Part shown: one piece after another, positions 22,261-33,177 of the stretch | How positions within the stretch are numbered: position 1 is the first letter of the stretch | How the letters are laid out: the number at the start of each line of letters is the position of its first letter | Assembly (NCBI GenBank): GCA_963971285.1 | Contig: OZ020250.1 | Span: forward strand, 8,106,499 to 8,170,498 | Direction: 5' to 3' | From: Astropecten irregularis | Taxonomy: Eukaryota > Echinodermata > Asteroidea > Paxillosida > Astropectinidae | Length of the DNA: 64,000 bases | Translations under genes and position numbers: made by a program | Notes under the pieces: model-generated | What the model was told of the DNA's origin: nothing | The model's input: the letters and a program-made list of their open reading frames with translations, nothing else | Databases searched by the model: none

Positions 22261-23280
22261 CTCAACGTGTTTACTTCTATTGCATTGTGTTTTCTGTGGA
22301 AATCTTAATGGCCGCCGCAGACGAGAGCTATCTGCTGAGTAAAAATTCTCTCGAGGCCGTTAGCCAAGCACTTACCTGACGTGTGCGGTGGATTTTTGGC
22401 GAGATTGCTACTTCTCGAGGCCGTGAGACCATTATCTGTCATGTTTGATTTTTTTTGCCTCGCGTGGAAAAAAATATCACCGTGTGCTGAGCGGAAAAAA
22501 TGGCAACTGGCCAATTGAAGAGCACGGTCTGTGACATGTGATTTCCAAAATGGCGAAGTTCATGGAGAACGTGGATGAAATGTATTTTCTTGCCTCTGTG
22601 TTTGTTCGGATTTTTTTTTTCTTCGCTCCTTTTCTTGTCTTGCCTCTACACACGGGGTTTCCCTGCTATGGAATTCCATCTTTGCCATTTTACGCGGCGC
22701 ATGAGGGACATTCTTGCTTGGATCTCCCAAACATGCGCCATTTCACGGTCTCTGCATGGCCGTTTACGCCGTGAACGGCGCATTGTCGCGTCGTGCCGTC
22801 ACAGTCGCGTCGTGACGTCGCATTGTTCCGGCATTGTCGCATTTTGATATAGGCCTGTCTTGAGTTTCGCCAAGTGAGGGCATAGAATTAGTATGTGTAA
22901 TAATATGCCTTGATTGCTTTTTGCTGTGGGCCTGCACAAACTTGAGGAACCATTACAACTCAGTCTCACAGGGTTGAAGTAGGCACATGTTGCAAAGTCA
23001 ACGTTTTGGAGGAACAATCAATTCACTTTTTTGTGACCCAATTCCCCAAAACGCTTAAGGTTAAAATAAACCCACGCCCTCGGAAATAAAGGGACAACAA
23101 AAGTCAAACGTAAGCACAATTCACAAGAAAGAATACATTCAGATAAATATTATTTAATATTATTAAAGGAACATCTCAAAATACAGTCACTCAAAAACAA
23201 CAGGTTATGACAAGTTACAAAATTCAGTGGGGCGAGCAGCCAATAAATCAGAACTACCTTAGTCCCTTGAGAAAAGTTCA
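22261..23280. other. no gene recognised
   Basis: Includes an ATGGCCGCC start at 22310 with only 23 codons before TGA, and G/C-richer sequence to 22850. Neither strand offers a supported exon. Confidence 0.35.
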
Positions 23281-23775
23281 GCCGTCAACGCTTGTCCAAG
23301 GAAGACGGTGTAGGCGCACGCGAAAATGAAGTCCCGGATGAATTAAGGGCGGCGGCCGATGCCAAACCCATCGGCGCGTCAGCCCAAGTTCGGAGGTCGT
23401 ACCGTCGTCGTGTCCTCACGACCGGTACTCGAGACACAGTTGCCCAAGTCACGGGCAGGCTGTGCCGTAAAGTTCGTCGCTCCCGAGAAGTCTCAGCTTC
23501 GCTCATTGGCGGGCAAACTCCTGGTGAAGAACCACCGGTTTTCTGCAACGACGTCTTTACTGAAGGGTTCACGGATACATCCGTGCAGGAACGGCAGGCC
23601 TCACGCACCGGTCAGGGTGTAAACGAAAAGTTCAACGAAACAAAACTGCCGTCCCCAAGGTGGGCATCACAGAGACGAATCTCCACACACGCAGCTCTGC
23701 AGACCTCTGTCCAGAACTGAAGAAAAACGCAAAAGTGAGGGCCGAGGATGACGAAGTCCCCTGTTTATATACGGC
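23281..23775 (-). promoter_or_regulatory. TATA-box promoter and GC-rich leader (possible LTR)
   Basis: Read on the minus strand, TATATAAAC lies at about 23764-23772, followed by roughly 480 bp of GC-rich DNA open on both strands (107 and 142 codons) and then AT-rich sequence. The TATA region is repeated at about 25505-25513 in the tandem copy, without the leader. A core promoter of an LTR-type or other retroelement, with transcription leftward, is plausible. I could not define LTR ends. Confidence 0.38.
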
Positions 23776-24096
23776 GAGTCTAGAGTTCTGCGAATTCCAA
23801 CGCCCTGTTCATGGTTTGTTCATCCGAGGTTGGAGTAGAAAACAAAGCAGACCATTAACATTGCGGTGACTGCTCGCCCATATAATACATTGTGCTCGCC
23901 CCAAATTTAAGGTTTACAGCGTAGTAACTCTTAATAAAAGAAATACCTCAACACAGTAAATACTTAAGGTTCTGTGCTTAGCACAGGCAAAAACCGCTAA
24001 CCAGACAATCATGTACGGTTATAGGACCATGACACTATGCATATTTAGTTTACATAGTGGTTTTTTTTTTTGGGGGGGGGGGCCGAGGTTCACATA

Positions 24097-24225
24097 GGGT
24101 GCATTCGTTTAGCTCCCCCGGGTCAGCCCTTACTGGGAATGGTCGTGTTTTACTGCACAAAACAAGCGAAAGAATAGGGACGAGGTTGACTGGTGTCGAC
24201 CCAGGGGAGCTAAACGAATGCACCC
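24097..24225. mobile_element. 129-bp palindromic MITE with 3-bp TSD
   Basis: Terminal inverted repeats of more than 20 bp (GGGTGCATTCGTTTAGCTCC), flanked by ATA on both sides. Unit B at about 25829-25840 reads CACATAGAATAC without the element, giving the exact empty site. No coding capacity. Confidence 0.85.
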
Positions 24226-24706
24226 ATAGAATACTTTCTTGACATTTTTGCAAGTATTGTACTAACACGTTTTCGCGTATAACTTAAATTTATTGGCTGA
24301 TCTTTTGTTTTGAAAGTGAGTTTTTTCCGACAGTTTCTGATGCTTGGGAAGAGGTGCATAGAAAAAGGGCGATGTCCTTTCCCCCAGACTTTGTACACGT
24401 ATTTTTTAACATGGCAATTTGATTTTGTTTTACACACGAACAAATTAAAACCATGATATCCATTAAAATAACAATTATAGTTAAAGGGAGCATATAGGAT
24501 TTGCAAAGATGTGCATTTTGCCTTAATGTGGTACTTAAACAAAAGTAAAGGTCTTAAACTTCCTTGCAGACGATATTTCGTGTACGCTTTTACGCTTTGT
24601 TGATCTGGATAGCAGAAAAACGGCCTAAATGATCTTGCCCCCACCTCCGAATTCTAGTGCAAACTACATAATGATCATACCGCTATGCATAGGGCCCACG
24701 TATTAA

Positions 24707-24902
24707 GGGTAGTATCATACTTTGGTAAGACACCAAAACAGAAATGTTCGGAGATTTACGTATAATTTACAGGGTATGAAGATGGTGGTGGGAGAAACAT
24801 ACCGTTAGAATGTTTTCCCTGAAATGGTGTATTTATCAAGAATCAGTAAAACAACGACCGAAAACCGTTTTGATCTTTTTATCAAAGTATATGATATTAC
24901 CT
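24707..24902. mobile_element. TTAA-flanked MITE, internally deleted, copy 2
   Basis: Ends GGGTAGTATCATACTTTGG and ..ATATTACCT, between TTAA at 24703-24706 and 24903-24906. It is shortened to 196 bp, with loss of the right half past the GATC palindrome. Confidence 0.72.
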
Positions 24903-25182
24903 TTAACGACATGCATAATATGATGTTTACTATAGTATATGCCTAAACATCAACCTCGTACAAAGATTCTTGCTGCAAGTGCAAGTACGTTCTGCATGAA
25001 CTCAATCTGTTGGCATGTTTTCGATTTCAATTAAAACTTGTTCAACAATGAAATAAACTTAACCTTAGCGAACCTAGCCACTGCCATTGTCAGTAATTTC
25101 AATACAGCACAGCACCTCATTGAAATAACCGTCTGAACGGTTACAGACCTATGTGCATAACTCATAATCAGTGGCGTCACCA

Positions 25183-25426
25183 GGGGCTAATTTCATAGAG
25201 CTGCTTAAGCACAAAATGTTGCTTAAGCATGAAAAGTCTTCTTTGATCAAACAGGATTACCAACCAAATTTTCATGTGATGTTTACTGCTTCTGACTTGT
25301 ATTCGGTCATTGTTTGCTGATCATAACATTCACAAGGAGTTTTGGCTGGCATGCTGATTTTATTTACCAAGGTTTTTGGTGCTTAAGCAAATTTTGGTGC
25401 TTAAGCAGCTCTATGAAATTGGCCCC
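25183..25426. mobile_element. 244-bp palindromic MITE
   Basis: Terminal inverted repeats GGGGCTAATTTCATAGAGCT.. and the near-exact complement ..AATTGGCCCC, extending about 33 bp with GCTTAAGCA repeats. It sits at the junction between units A and B. A partial copy lies at 54650-54800. Confidence 0.78.
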
Positions 25427-25432
25427 TGACTC

Positions 25433-26799
25433 CACGCAGCTCTGCAGACCTCTGTCCGGAACTGAAGAAAAACGCAAGAGTGAGGGCCGAGGATGACGAA
25501 GTCCCCTGTTTATATACGGCGAGTCCAGAGTTTTGCGAATTCCAACGCCCTGTTCATGGTTTGTTCATCCGAGGTTGGAGTAGAAAACAAATCAGACCAT
25601 TAACATTGCGGTGACTGCTCGCCCGTATAATACATTGTGCTCGCCCCAAATTTAAGGTATACAGGGTAGTAACTCTTAATAAAAGAAATACCTCAACACA
25701 GTAAATACTTAGGGTTCTGTGCTTAACACAGGCAAAAACCACTTACCAGACAATCATGTACGGTTATAGGACCATGACACTATGCATATTTAGTTTACAT
25801 AGTGTTTTTTTTAGGGGGGGCGAGGTTCACATAGAATACTTTCTTGACATTTTGGCAATGAGTTATTGTGCTAACACGTTTTCGCGTATAACTTAAATTT
25901 ATTGGCTGATCTTTTGTTTTGAAAGGGAGTTTTTTCCGACACTTTCTGATGCTTGGGAAGAGGTGCATAGAAAAAGGGCGATGTCCTTTCCCCCAGACTT
26001 TGTACACGTATTTTTTAACATGGCAATTTGATTTTGTTTTACACACGAACAAATTAAAACCATGATATCCATTAAAATAACAATTATAGTTAAAGGGAGC
26101 ATATAGGATTTGCAAAGATGTGCATTTTGCCTTAATGTGGTACTTAAACAAAAGTAAAGGTCTTAAACTTCCTTGCAGACGATATTTCGTGTACGCTTTT
26201 ACGCTTTGTTGATCTGGATAGCAGAAAAACGGCCTAAATGATCTTGCCCCCACCTCCGAATTCTAGTGCAAACTACATAATGATCATACCGCTATGTATA
26301 GGGCCCACGTATTAAGGGTAGTATCATACTTTTGTAAGACACCAAAACAGAAATGTTCGGAGATTTACGTATAATTTACAGGGTATGAAGATGGTGGTGG
26401 GAGAAACATACCGTTAGAATGTTTTCCCTGAAATGGTGTATTTATCAAGAATCAGTAAAACAACGACCGAAAACCGTTTTGATCTTTTTATCAAAGTATA
26501 TGATATTACCTTTAACGACATGCATAATACGATGTTTACTATAGTATATGCCTAAACATCAACCTCGTACAAAGATTCTTGCTGCAAGTGCAAGTACGTT
26601 CTGCATGAACTCAATCTGTTGGCATGTTTTCGATTTCAATTAAAACTTGTTCAACAATGAAATAAACTTAACCTTAGCGAACCTAGCCACTGCCATTGTC
26701 AGTAATTTCAATACAGCACAGCACCTCATTGAAATAACCGTCTGAACGGTTACAGACCTAGGCCCTATGTGCATAACTCATAATCAGTGGCGTCAACCA
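25433..26799. repeat. tandem segmental duplication, unit B
   Basis: Second copy of unit A in direct orientation, without the 129-bp MITE and without the GC-rich leader that precedes unit A. It ends in an intact hAT-like element. High identity implies a recent origin. Confidence 0.9.
26316..26511. mobile_element. TTAA-flanked MITE, copy 3
   Basis: The same internally deleted MITE as at 24707-24902, duplicated along with the segment. TTAA flanks at 26312-26315 and 26512-26515. Confidence 0.72.
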
Positions 26800-26984
26800 G
26801 ACTTTTGAGTCGGGGGGGGGGGGGCACAATGGGGGCACTAGCAATTGTTGGGGGGGCCCCTACAATTTATATTATATTTTTTTCACCAACCAAAATCTCA
26901 AATGGGGGGCACGCGGGGGGGGGGGGGGCACGAGGTTTTCCAGGGGGGACGTGCCCCCCCCCCCCCCCCTTGGCGACGCCACTG
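26785..26984. mobile_element. 200-bp hAT-like MITE with 8-bp TSD
   Basis: Ends CAGTGGCGTC.. and ..GACGCCACTG, flanked by CTCATAAT at 26777-26784 and 26985-26992. The interior is almost all poly-G and poly-C blocks. CAGTGGCG-type ends plus an 8-bp duplication are characteristic of hAT elements. Confidence 0.85.
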
Positions 26985-27099
26985 CTCATAATTATAAAAA
27001 CAATGCCACTACACAGCAGTATGAACTCACCAACTCTTTTACATTCTTTCTCAAATCCATTGAAATAACCACTTATTAGCAATACATCCATTGAAACCC

Positions 27100-28566
27100 T
27101 AGTCTTGTCCAAGACGTTGATTATGCGCTAGTCCCTCCAAACAATTTTACCCGACCCACGTGAACAAAGTGGACCATTCCAACGCCCTACGAAAAATCAA
27201 CGTCTTGTTTGTTTACTATGGTGTCACGTGACGAAGACTGAGCGTGACCTCTGTGGGTAAAAATTGCATATTCATTGAGGTCAACAACGGGGTGCAATGA
27301 GCTGTTTTGGTCAGCGTCCAATCCACGTGGTATGGCGAGATAATACCAGTGCATATCACGTAATGACGGTCGTTTGAAACTCAGCCGCAACCGTTATTGC
27401 CATGGAGCTATAACAACAGATAGCTCCATGGTCATTACCAAAGGCATGGCTTGATTATACTTCGATCAACTGTCATGCGGCACAAAAAGATTTCGAGAAA
27501 TTATAGGATATGAATAAGCCGTATTTTACAGCTTTTTGGGTTATCCTTGGCTTTTGTTATTATTTATTGTGTATTTCATGTGTACAGTACTTTTGAATGT
27601 TGCCAAAATAAATGAATGAATGAAGGGATGAATGAAATAATTTCACTGAATTATGATACCATGGAGTCTGTTCCCGGGCTACATGAAGACACGGAATTAT
27701 TTCGAGGGGCACGGTTAGTAAATGTTTTCCATTCCAAAGTTGTCTAAGAGCCTTGTTGTTCTTGAAAACTCTCAAATCCCAACTTTTGTGTTGCAAAATC
27801 CAAGGCCTCCAAATTCAATACGATCCGTCAGCAGCCATGGTACGATATCAATGTAGTAGGCCTACATGTACGGCACGTACATGCATGGAGGTAGAAATGT
27901 CTACCTCCATGGTACATGGAATTTACAAGTGCTGCACAGTATAGGGCCCATGCGTACTGCATATAATGCTTGCGACGTCGTTGCGGTACTAGACCCAAAA
28001 AGCACTTTCGTCGTGGAGCTAGGGGGAGGGGCTTTGCGTGATCGCTCGCTGTGGCTCTGAATTATGCATGACACAGCATCAGCTTCTGCGGCATATTGCA
28101 TATAAGATATGGCGCAATCTCGGACCTTCCTCTATGCTCGGACGATCGTGTCACGCGGCATTGCAAGAGTCTTGAGGGCCAGAAATAGCTTAGCCTAGCA
28201 ATTACACTGATCAGTATTTGGTCAATACATGGTCAATAGCATATAATAGATAATCAATGGGAAATGATCACGTGTACAGCAAGGACACAATTCTAGAGGG
28301 CGCTAGTCCTTCGGTGTTCCGAAATCGGTCCAGGCAAGGTTCACAACAATATTAATGCAAATAAGGCTACGTCATGATGCACCGACTTCGCGGGGGGTTA
28401 TTGCCCGGAATTTTCCGGGCAGTTTGGAGTAAATGGACAAGACGGTATTACAGGCTTGTGTGTGTGGCGTAGACGTTATTTCGGGTCGTTTGTTTTGTTG
28501 ACACGTACACGTACGTGCGATCTGTTGGCCAGGTACAACTACGTAATACCGTCTTGAACAAGACTA
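27100..28566. mobile_element. transposon with TAGTCTTG ends, copy 1 (1467 bp)
   Basis: Terminal inverted repeats TAGTCTTGTCCAAGACG.. and ..CGTCTTGAACAAGACTA. It matches 46307-47409 in inverted orientation, including AACTGCCCGGAAAATTCC and the EIIPCLH-encoding block. Copy 1 has about 360 extra internal bases. No transposase ORF. Its flanks show no clear direct repeat. Confidence 0.75.
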
Positions 28567-28577
28567 TGTCAAATCAA

Positions 28578-29190
28578 ATATTATGAACAGGCAACAGAAG
28601 TTCTATCAACTGAATCAAAGTATGATAGTACCTTTAACAGAAAGAGTCATCGCATCTTACCATGAGTAGATAGACCATGGACGCCACTGCTAAGCACGTC
28701 ATAAACATAAGAGCCCTCCTTGAACAACCACTGTTTGATCCTGATGCACGCCTATGATCCATCGTGCAGTAACTGACGGCACCTTTTCTCTTCTCCAATT
28801 GATTTGATGTGATAAAATCGCCCGATAAATTTCGTGCAATTCTATTTTTGGGGGGGGAGGGGGCAAATCTTCAGACACACATTCACACAACTGCTGTGCC
28901 ACCGATCTCAGTAAACGACGCACCTACACAATATGGCGTTTTTCTCTCTTTTCGCCCTCTGTATTCTGTTGTTCGATGAATTGTGTGGAAAGGAAAATAT
29001 GCCGTCAGTGCTTCATTTATATGCAGGTTACATTTAGAATCAGCCAATCAATACACTTTCTATTGTGCGTGCTTTTTCATGATTGAGAAAAATGTGGTAG
29101 CTGATGTATTATTACAATTATGGTAAATGTCAACCTAACCCAAAATATAATATTAATGAATCAAACTACACTATGTAAACGAATCTACAG
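28578..29190. repeat. segmental duplication S, copy 2
   Basis: Partner of 21423-22260. It abuts the right end of the TAGTCTTG transposon and starts with the same MITE right terminus (GTATGATAGTACCTTTAA). Confidence 0.8.
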
Positions 29191-29689
29191 TTCCGAGTCT
29201 TTTCTCTGACTTAAACTATTCGACAACAAAGATTTATTTAAATGAAGCTCCCGCTTAGCCCCATTTGCCAGGTTTTTTAAAGGTGTAGATTCTAGAGCAG
29301 CAGCCCAGACCATTTTGATCAAACGAACGAGGTACCAATATCTGAACACATAGGTGTCGATTTCTTTTCATAATTGGGGGGGGGGATGATTGGTGATTTT
29401 GGTATCCTATGCGAGGGAGCGAAGCGACGAACGGGGGAGGCTGTGGGAGGGGGATACCCCCTCCCAAACCAAGGACTTTTTAATAAAACAGAGACGAAAA
29501 GTCGCATTTTAGAGCATTTAAAAACGATATTTAGAAGAATTAAACACTGTGAATACTCAAAAAACAACAAGGATCATGTAATATTTCTATACAATAAACT
29601 TGAATGACATTCAACCTCGAAATATTGGGGGATGATAATACACGCCATCCCCCCACCTCAAATATTGGGAGGGGGATATATCTCCCCCA
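29191..29689. other. non-coding, G/C-run rich
   Basis: Contains poly-G blocks and GGGAGCGAAGCGACGAACGG, typical of decayed DNA-transposon interiors. No exon is supported. Confidence 0.35.
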
Positions 29690-29893
29690 CTCCCCCGGGA
29701 TCGATACCCATGCGCAGGCGTGCTCGGCTATCACCGATCCGTACACACAGGAGAGTCTCATGCTGTGTTTATGCTCCTTGATCCTCTGGCAAATAGGTCT
29801 GCCTGTTTCATCGATGTGCACCTTATCACAATCACTGCACGGGATATCGTAGGCAACTCCTCCCAGTCTTTCTGGTGGTACTTGATCCTCCAC
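29690..29893 (-). pseudogene. Penelope-like element, GIY-YIG endonuclease fragment
   Basis: About 65 codons read GVAYDIPCSDCDKVHIDETG, then RIKEHKHSMRL and SVIAEHA. This is the CCHH-containing GIY-YIG nuclease module of Penelope-like retroelements (usual form G-V-x-Y-x-I-P-C..C..Y-I-G-E-T-G-R). Here YIG is replaced by HID, so catalysis is probably lost. The upstream reverse transcriptase is absent. The frame runs out into unrelated sequence near 29690. Confidence 0.75.
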
Positions 29894-30219
29894 AGTAACT
29901 CAAAACAGTAGGCCTAGTACACGTATTATAAACAAAGTACATTACCGTTACCATTTCTATGATGCATACCGTATAACTCGGGTGCCCGATTTTCAGACAG
30001 AAGTTTGACTGGAACTGTATCTGATTCATCAGGTTCGGTGTCACTCCCACTAAGGACAAACTGACCTTCGCATTGAATCCATCTTTTCAGACAGTTGTGC
30101 AAAGGGTATTTTAAGTATTATCAACTTGCCAGAAACGGATTTGCCGATATCGATATCAGCTTATCTCATTATCTTGTGACGACATGTATGGAGCCATTTT
30201 GGAGTGCGCAATCACACCT
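29894..30219. other. nothing recognised
   Basis: AT-rich, non-coding. Confidence 0.4.
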
Positions 30220-30368
30220 GGGGCCGATTTCACTAACGCTTTGCGATCATCGTAAAGCCCAAATCCATCGCTAAACAGACAATCGATCGCTACTTTGTGT
30301 AGCAATTTTCCGTTTAGCGATGGATTTTGCCTTTACGATGATCGCAAAGCGTTAGTGAAATCGGCCCC
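30220..30368. mobile_element. 149-bp palindromic MITE
   Basis: Near-perfect terminal inverted repeats of about 37 bp, starting GGGGCCGATTTCACTAACGC. A diverged copy lies at 56638-56788. Both copies lie upstream of a paralogous sulfotransferase stem exon. Confidence 0.82.
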
Positions 30369-30955
30369 TGGTCCCCAAACGTTATTCAATACATTTACAT
30401 GCTTGAGTGGGACGGGGACCAAACTACAATGTCTTCAGCCTTGTTCGCCAATTTCAAAACGATGTTTCCGTTGATATTTTCTTGTTCTTCACACTCACGT
30501 CTAAGAAAATGCAAAATGAACAACCGGCAAACCATTTCCCCGATTATTTTTGTACAGCTGTTTTTGTGACTTTTAATAACATGGCTGAGATGAGTCAGAG
30601 AAGTTTGTCCCACGGCCAAAAGTTGATGAATCTACAATCTGTGCATCCAAATGCACAACATGTGAGCTTGATCCCATCCCAACTGACCACCTGAACAAAT
30701 GCAGGGCAGAATTAATTCCAGCCATCCCCCATATTGCTAACCTATTATTTCCGACCAGTGGCTGCCCCTTTGCAGAGTACAATCATGTAGTAGGGTACAT
30801 CTCAATTTAGATTGTATGATGTATGCTGATGCATACATTGATGTACATGGTATACATGTACGTGGCCTTTTGGACGAGTTTGATTATGTAGGTTTTTAGT
30901 AACTGTAACTTTGGTAGACTCTACGTGAACTGTGGTTTTGTATTTCTAATTGCAG
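30369..30955. other. upstream of the inverted paralogous exon
   Basis: The last 80 bases (TTTGGTAGACTCTACGT.. to the acceptor) match the intron before exon 2 of the sulfotransferase gene, inverted. The rest shows no supported exon; no copy of the signal-anchor exon was found. Confidence 0.45.
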
Positions 30956-31003
30956 ATTTACAAGAAAAGATTAGGAATGAGAGGAAACCAAGTAATTGGC
31001 AAT
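30956..31003 (+). pseudogene. sulfotransferase stem exon, inverted paralogue
   Basis: 48 nt between TTCTAATTGCAG and GTGAGT, phase 0 on both sides. It encodes YKKRLGMRGNQVIGN, matching PKKRLGIRGNQGIN of the minus-strand gene at 55250-55308. Flanking intron sequence on both sides is also homologous (GCATGAAAACCGTATACAAC downstream). The reading frame is kept at the 3' side but the 5' part is shorter by 11 nt. It could be an exon of a second, plus-strand sulfotransferase gene or a relic of an inverted duplication. No catalytic exon was found downstream in the window. Confidence 0.5.
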
Positions 31004-31140
31004 GTGAGTAGCTTTCCCGGTATTAAATTGCATGAAAACCGTATACAACTCATTAATCACTGCATAAAATAACGGTGACGAGTTCAGTTAAAAAGCATGT
31101 GGACAACCATGCATTATACAATAACAATGAACTTACTTAA

Positions 31141-31471
31141 AGGTAGTACTGGTAAGAAACCAAAACAGAAATGTTTATAGATTTACGTATAACTTACAGG
31201 GTATGAAGATGGTTGTGGTAGGAACATACCGTTAAAATATCTCAGCCTGAAATGGTGTATTTATCCAGAAATTAGTAAAATAACGACCGGAAATCTTTTT
31301 GATCTTTTAAAAGATCAAAAATAAAACAGAAAAGACTGTGGCTGTTTTCACTGTTTTCTCAAAAAGTGGGCACCGTATGGGACTGAATCTTTTACAAAGA
31401 GTGTATCTTCCTTGATATTTTCGTCCATGAATATGTATTTCTTGGACAAAAAACAAAGTATGATATTACCT
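31141..31471. mobile_element. TTAA-flanked MITE, copy 4
   Basis: 331 bp between TTAA at 31137-31140 and 31472-31475, with the central GATCTTTTAAAAGATC palindrome. Full-length family member. Confidence 0.8.
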
Positions 31472-31575
31472 TTAAACTAACTACGTGGTTCATGTGACAT
31501 TGTGGGTTTTGTCCTTCTTTTGTCACCCTTTCTTATCTCTTCCGCTGCGCAGTCCAATTGTTTTCATTGTTACAG

Positions 31576-31634
31576 ACAGACATCTCGGACCTTACAGCAT
31601 TTGTTACAATTAATACCATAAAGGATGAAGACCA
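31576..31634 (+). CDS. possible small exon, function unknown
   Basis: 59 nt after TTTTCATTGTTACAG and before GTAAGT. In phase 0 it reads without stops (DISDLTAFVTINTIKDED). It lies 570 bp downstream of the stem-exon paralogue and could follow it in a plus-strand transcript. No homology is recognised; chance splice-site pairs are common. Confidence 0.25.
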
Positions 31635-31696
31635 GTAAGTACTTTCCCATAGGCAACCAGGCAAAATGGGCAATACAAAACCGAGGCGATCAAGCA

Positions 31697-32019
31697 AGGT
31701 AGTATCATACTTTGGTATTAAAGAGACCAACACAGGAATATTCACAGATTTACGTATAACTTTCAGGGTATGAAGATGATGCTAGTAAACCTATCGTTAA
31801 AATATTTCCGCCTGAAATGGTGTATTTATCCAGAAGTTAGTAAAACAACGACCGAAAATCTTTTTGATCTTTTAAAAGATCAAAAATAAAAGAGAAAAGA
31901 CTTAAGAAATACTGTGGCTGTTTTCACTGTTTTTCTCAAAAAGTGGGCACCGTATGGGACTATGAAATGTTCACAGATGACTGTATTTCTTTGATAAAAA
32001 TCAAAGTATGATATTAACT
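31697..32019. mobile_element. TTAA-flanked MITE, copy 5
   Basis: 323 bp, ends AGGTAGTATCATACTTTGG and ..ATATTAACT. TTAA is kept on the right (32020-32023) and decayed on the left. Confidence 0.75.
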
Positions 32020-32023
32020 TTAA

Positions 32024-32529
32024 TACTTCCAATGAGTTGTAGGTGAAAAGACAATGCAAAGAAAACTACATGTACCCATATAACTCCCACAAATACCCCG
32101 TCACTACATGACTAACGTATAAAATGACATTAGACTTTAGAGACAGGCCTAATTTCATCAAAACATCTCACAGTTAAAAGTCAAACTTCTAAGGGTATAC
32201 ACTATACATCATGTAGACACAATATCAGTGAGCTCCGCAAACTGGTCAATTCTCATTTATTGGTCTTCAGCCTGAAAATACTTCTCCAGAAATATCCTCT
32301 TCGCGATCTTTGAATAGTCGCTAATATCTAAGCACACCGCGGTGATTTTTTAATCTTTATCTTTAAGATAAAGGTATAATACATGATTGGCAAATGTCAC
32401 AGAACAACGCTTACACTTTTTGTCTAATCCAGCATGTACACGAACTAAGAAACCTTTGAGCTCAATTGGACATCTGAGTCACGAGAATATAGCGAAAACC
32501 CTACTGATTGTTTCTTATAAAACATAAAG
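32024..32529. other. nothing recognised
   Basis: AT-rich, no exon, RNA gene or repeat boundary supported. Confidence 0.4.
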
Positions 32530-32707
32530 AATGGTTTTGATCTGACCCCGAGATCAAAACTGTTTTCGGTCCTTGTTAATACACAATTTCAGGTGGAAAT
32601 ATTTTCAAGGTATATGTTTCTACCAACACCATCTTTATATCCTGAAAGTTTTACGTAAATCTGTAAATATTTCTGTTTTAGTATGTTACAAATCCTGGAC
32701 TGTACCT
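32530..32707. mobile_element. TTAA-flanked MITE, truncated copy 6
   Basis: Right half of the family in inverted orientation, from the GATC palindrome region to ..GTACCT and TTAA at 32708-32711. The left part is missing. Confidence 0.6.
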
Positions 32708-32826
32708 TTAACCTCCCAGACTCAATTTCAAACATCTTCCAACAAGAAATTTACCCTCCGAAATCAACAGTACAACTCGTTGAGGAATAAGTATAATTCC
32801 GTGTTACTGAGATGCATTATAAGTAC

Positions 32827-33173
32827 ATGTAGTATCATACATTGGTAGCATACCGAAACAGAAATCTTCATAGATTTACCTACAACTTACAGGGTATAAA
32901 AATGGTGATGGTAAAGACAAACCGTTAAACATTTTCTGCCTGAAATGCTGTTTGCAGAAAAGAGTAAAACCAGTGACCAAATTTATTTTTGATCTTTTAA
33001 AGATCAAAAATAAAAGCCTTAAGACTTAAGAAATACTGTGGCCGTTTTGCACTGTTTTCTAAAAAAGTGTGCACCGTATGGAACTGAAATTTTCACAGAT
33101 GACTGTATTTTCCTTGATACTTTTGCCCATGAATTTGTATTTCTTTGACAAAAACCAAAGTAAGATATAACCT
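32827..33173. mobile_element. TTAA-flanked MITE, copy 7
   Basis: About 347 bp, diverged ends (TGTAGTATCATACATTGGT; ..TATAACCT), with TTAA at 33174-33177. Confidence 0.72.
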
Positions 33174-33177
33174 TTAA

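Larger units (their letters stand above)
23688..25182. repeat. tandem segmental duplication, unit A
   Basis: Near-identical to 25433-26799 from CACGCAGCTCTGCAGACC onward. Unit A has a 129-bp MITE that unit B lacks. It ends in a truncated hAT-like terminus (CAGTGGCGTCACCAG) cut by the foldback element at 25183. It contains a short TTAA MITE. Confidence 0.9.

Noticed and set aside
22310..22381. ATGGCCGCC start with a strong context
   Set aside because: Only 23 codons before a stop and no donor site that would extend it.
24210..26253. 144- and 152-codon minus-strand frames conserved in duplication units A and B
   Set aside because: They are open in both only because the duplication is recent. 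No domain, no sensible start, and the frame crosses an MITE insertion in unit A.
21544..28923. 74-codon minus-strand frames in both copies of duplication S
   Set aside because: Short, low-complexity proline variation, no recognisable family. Conservation is explained by duplication.
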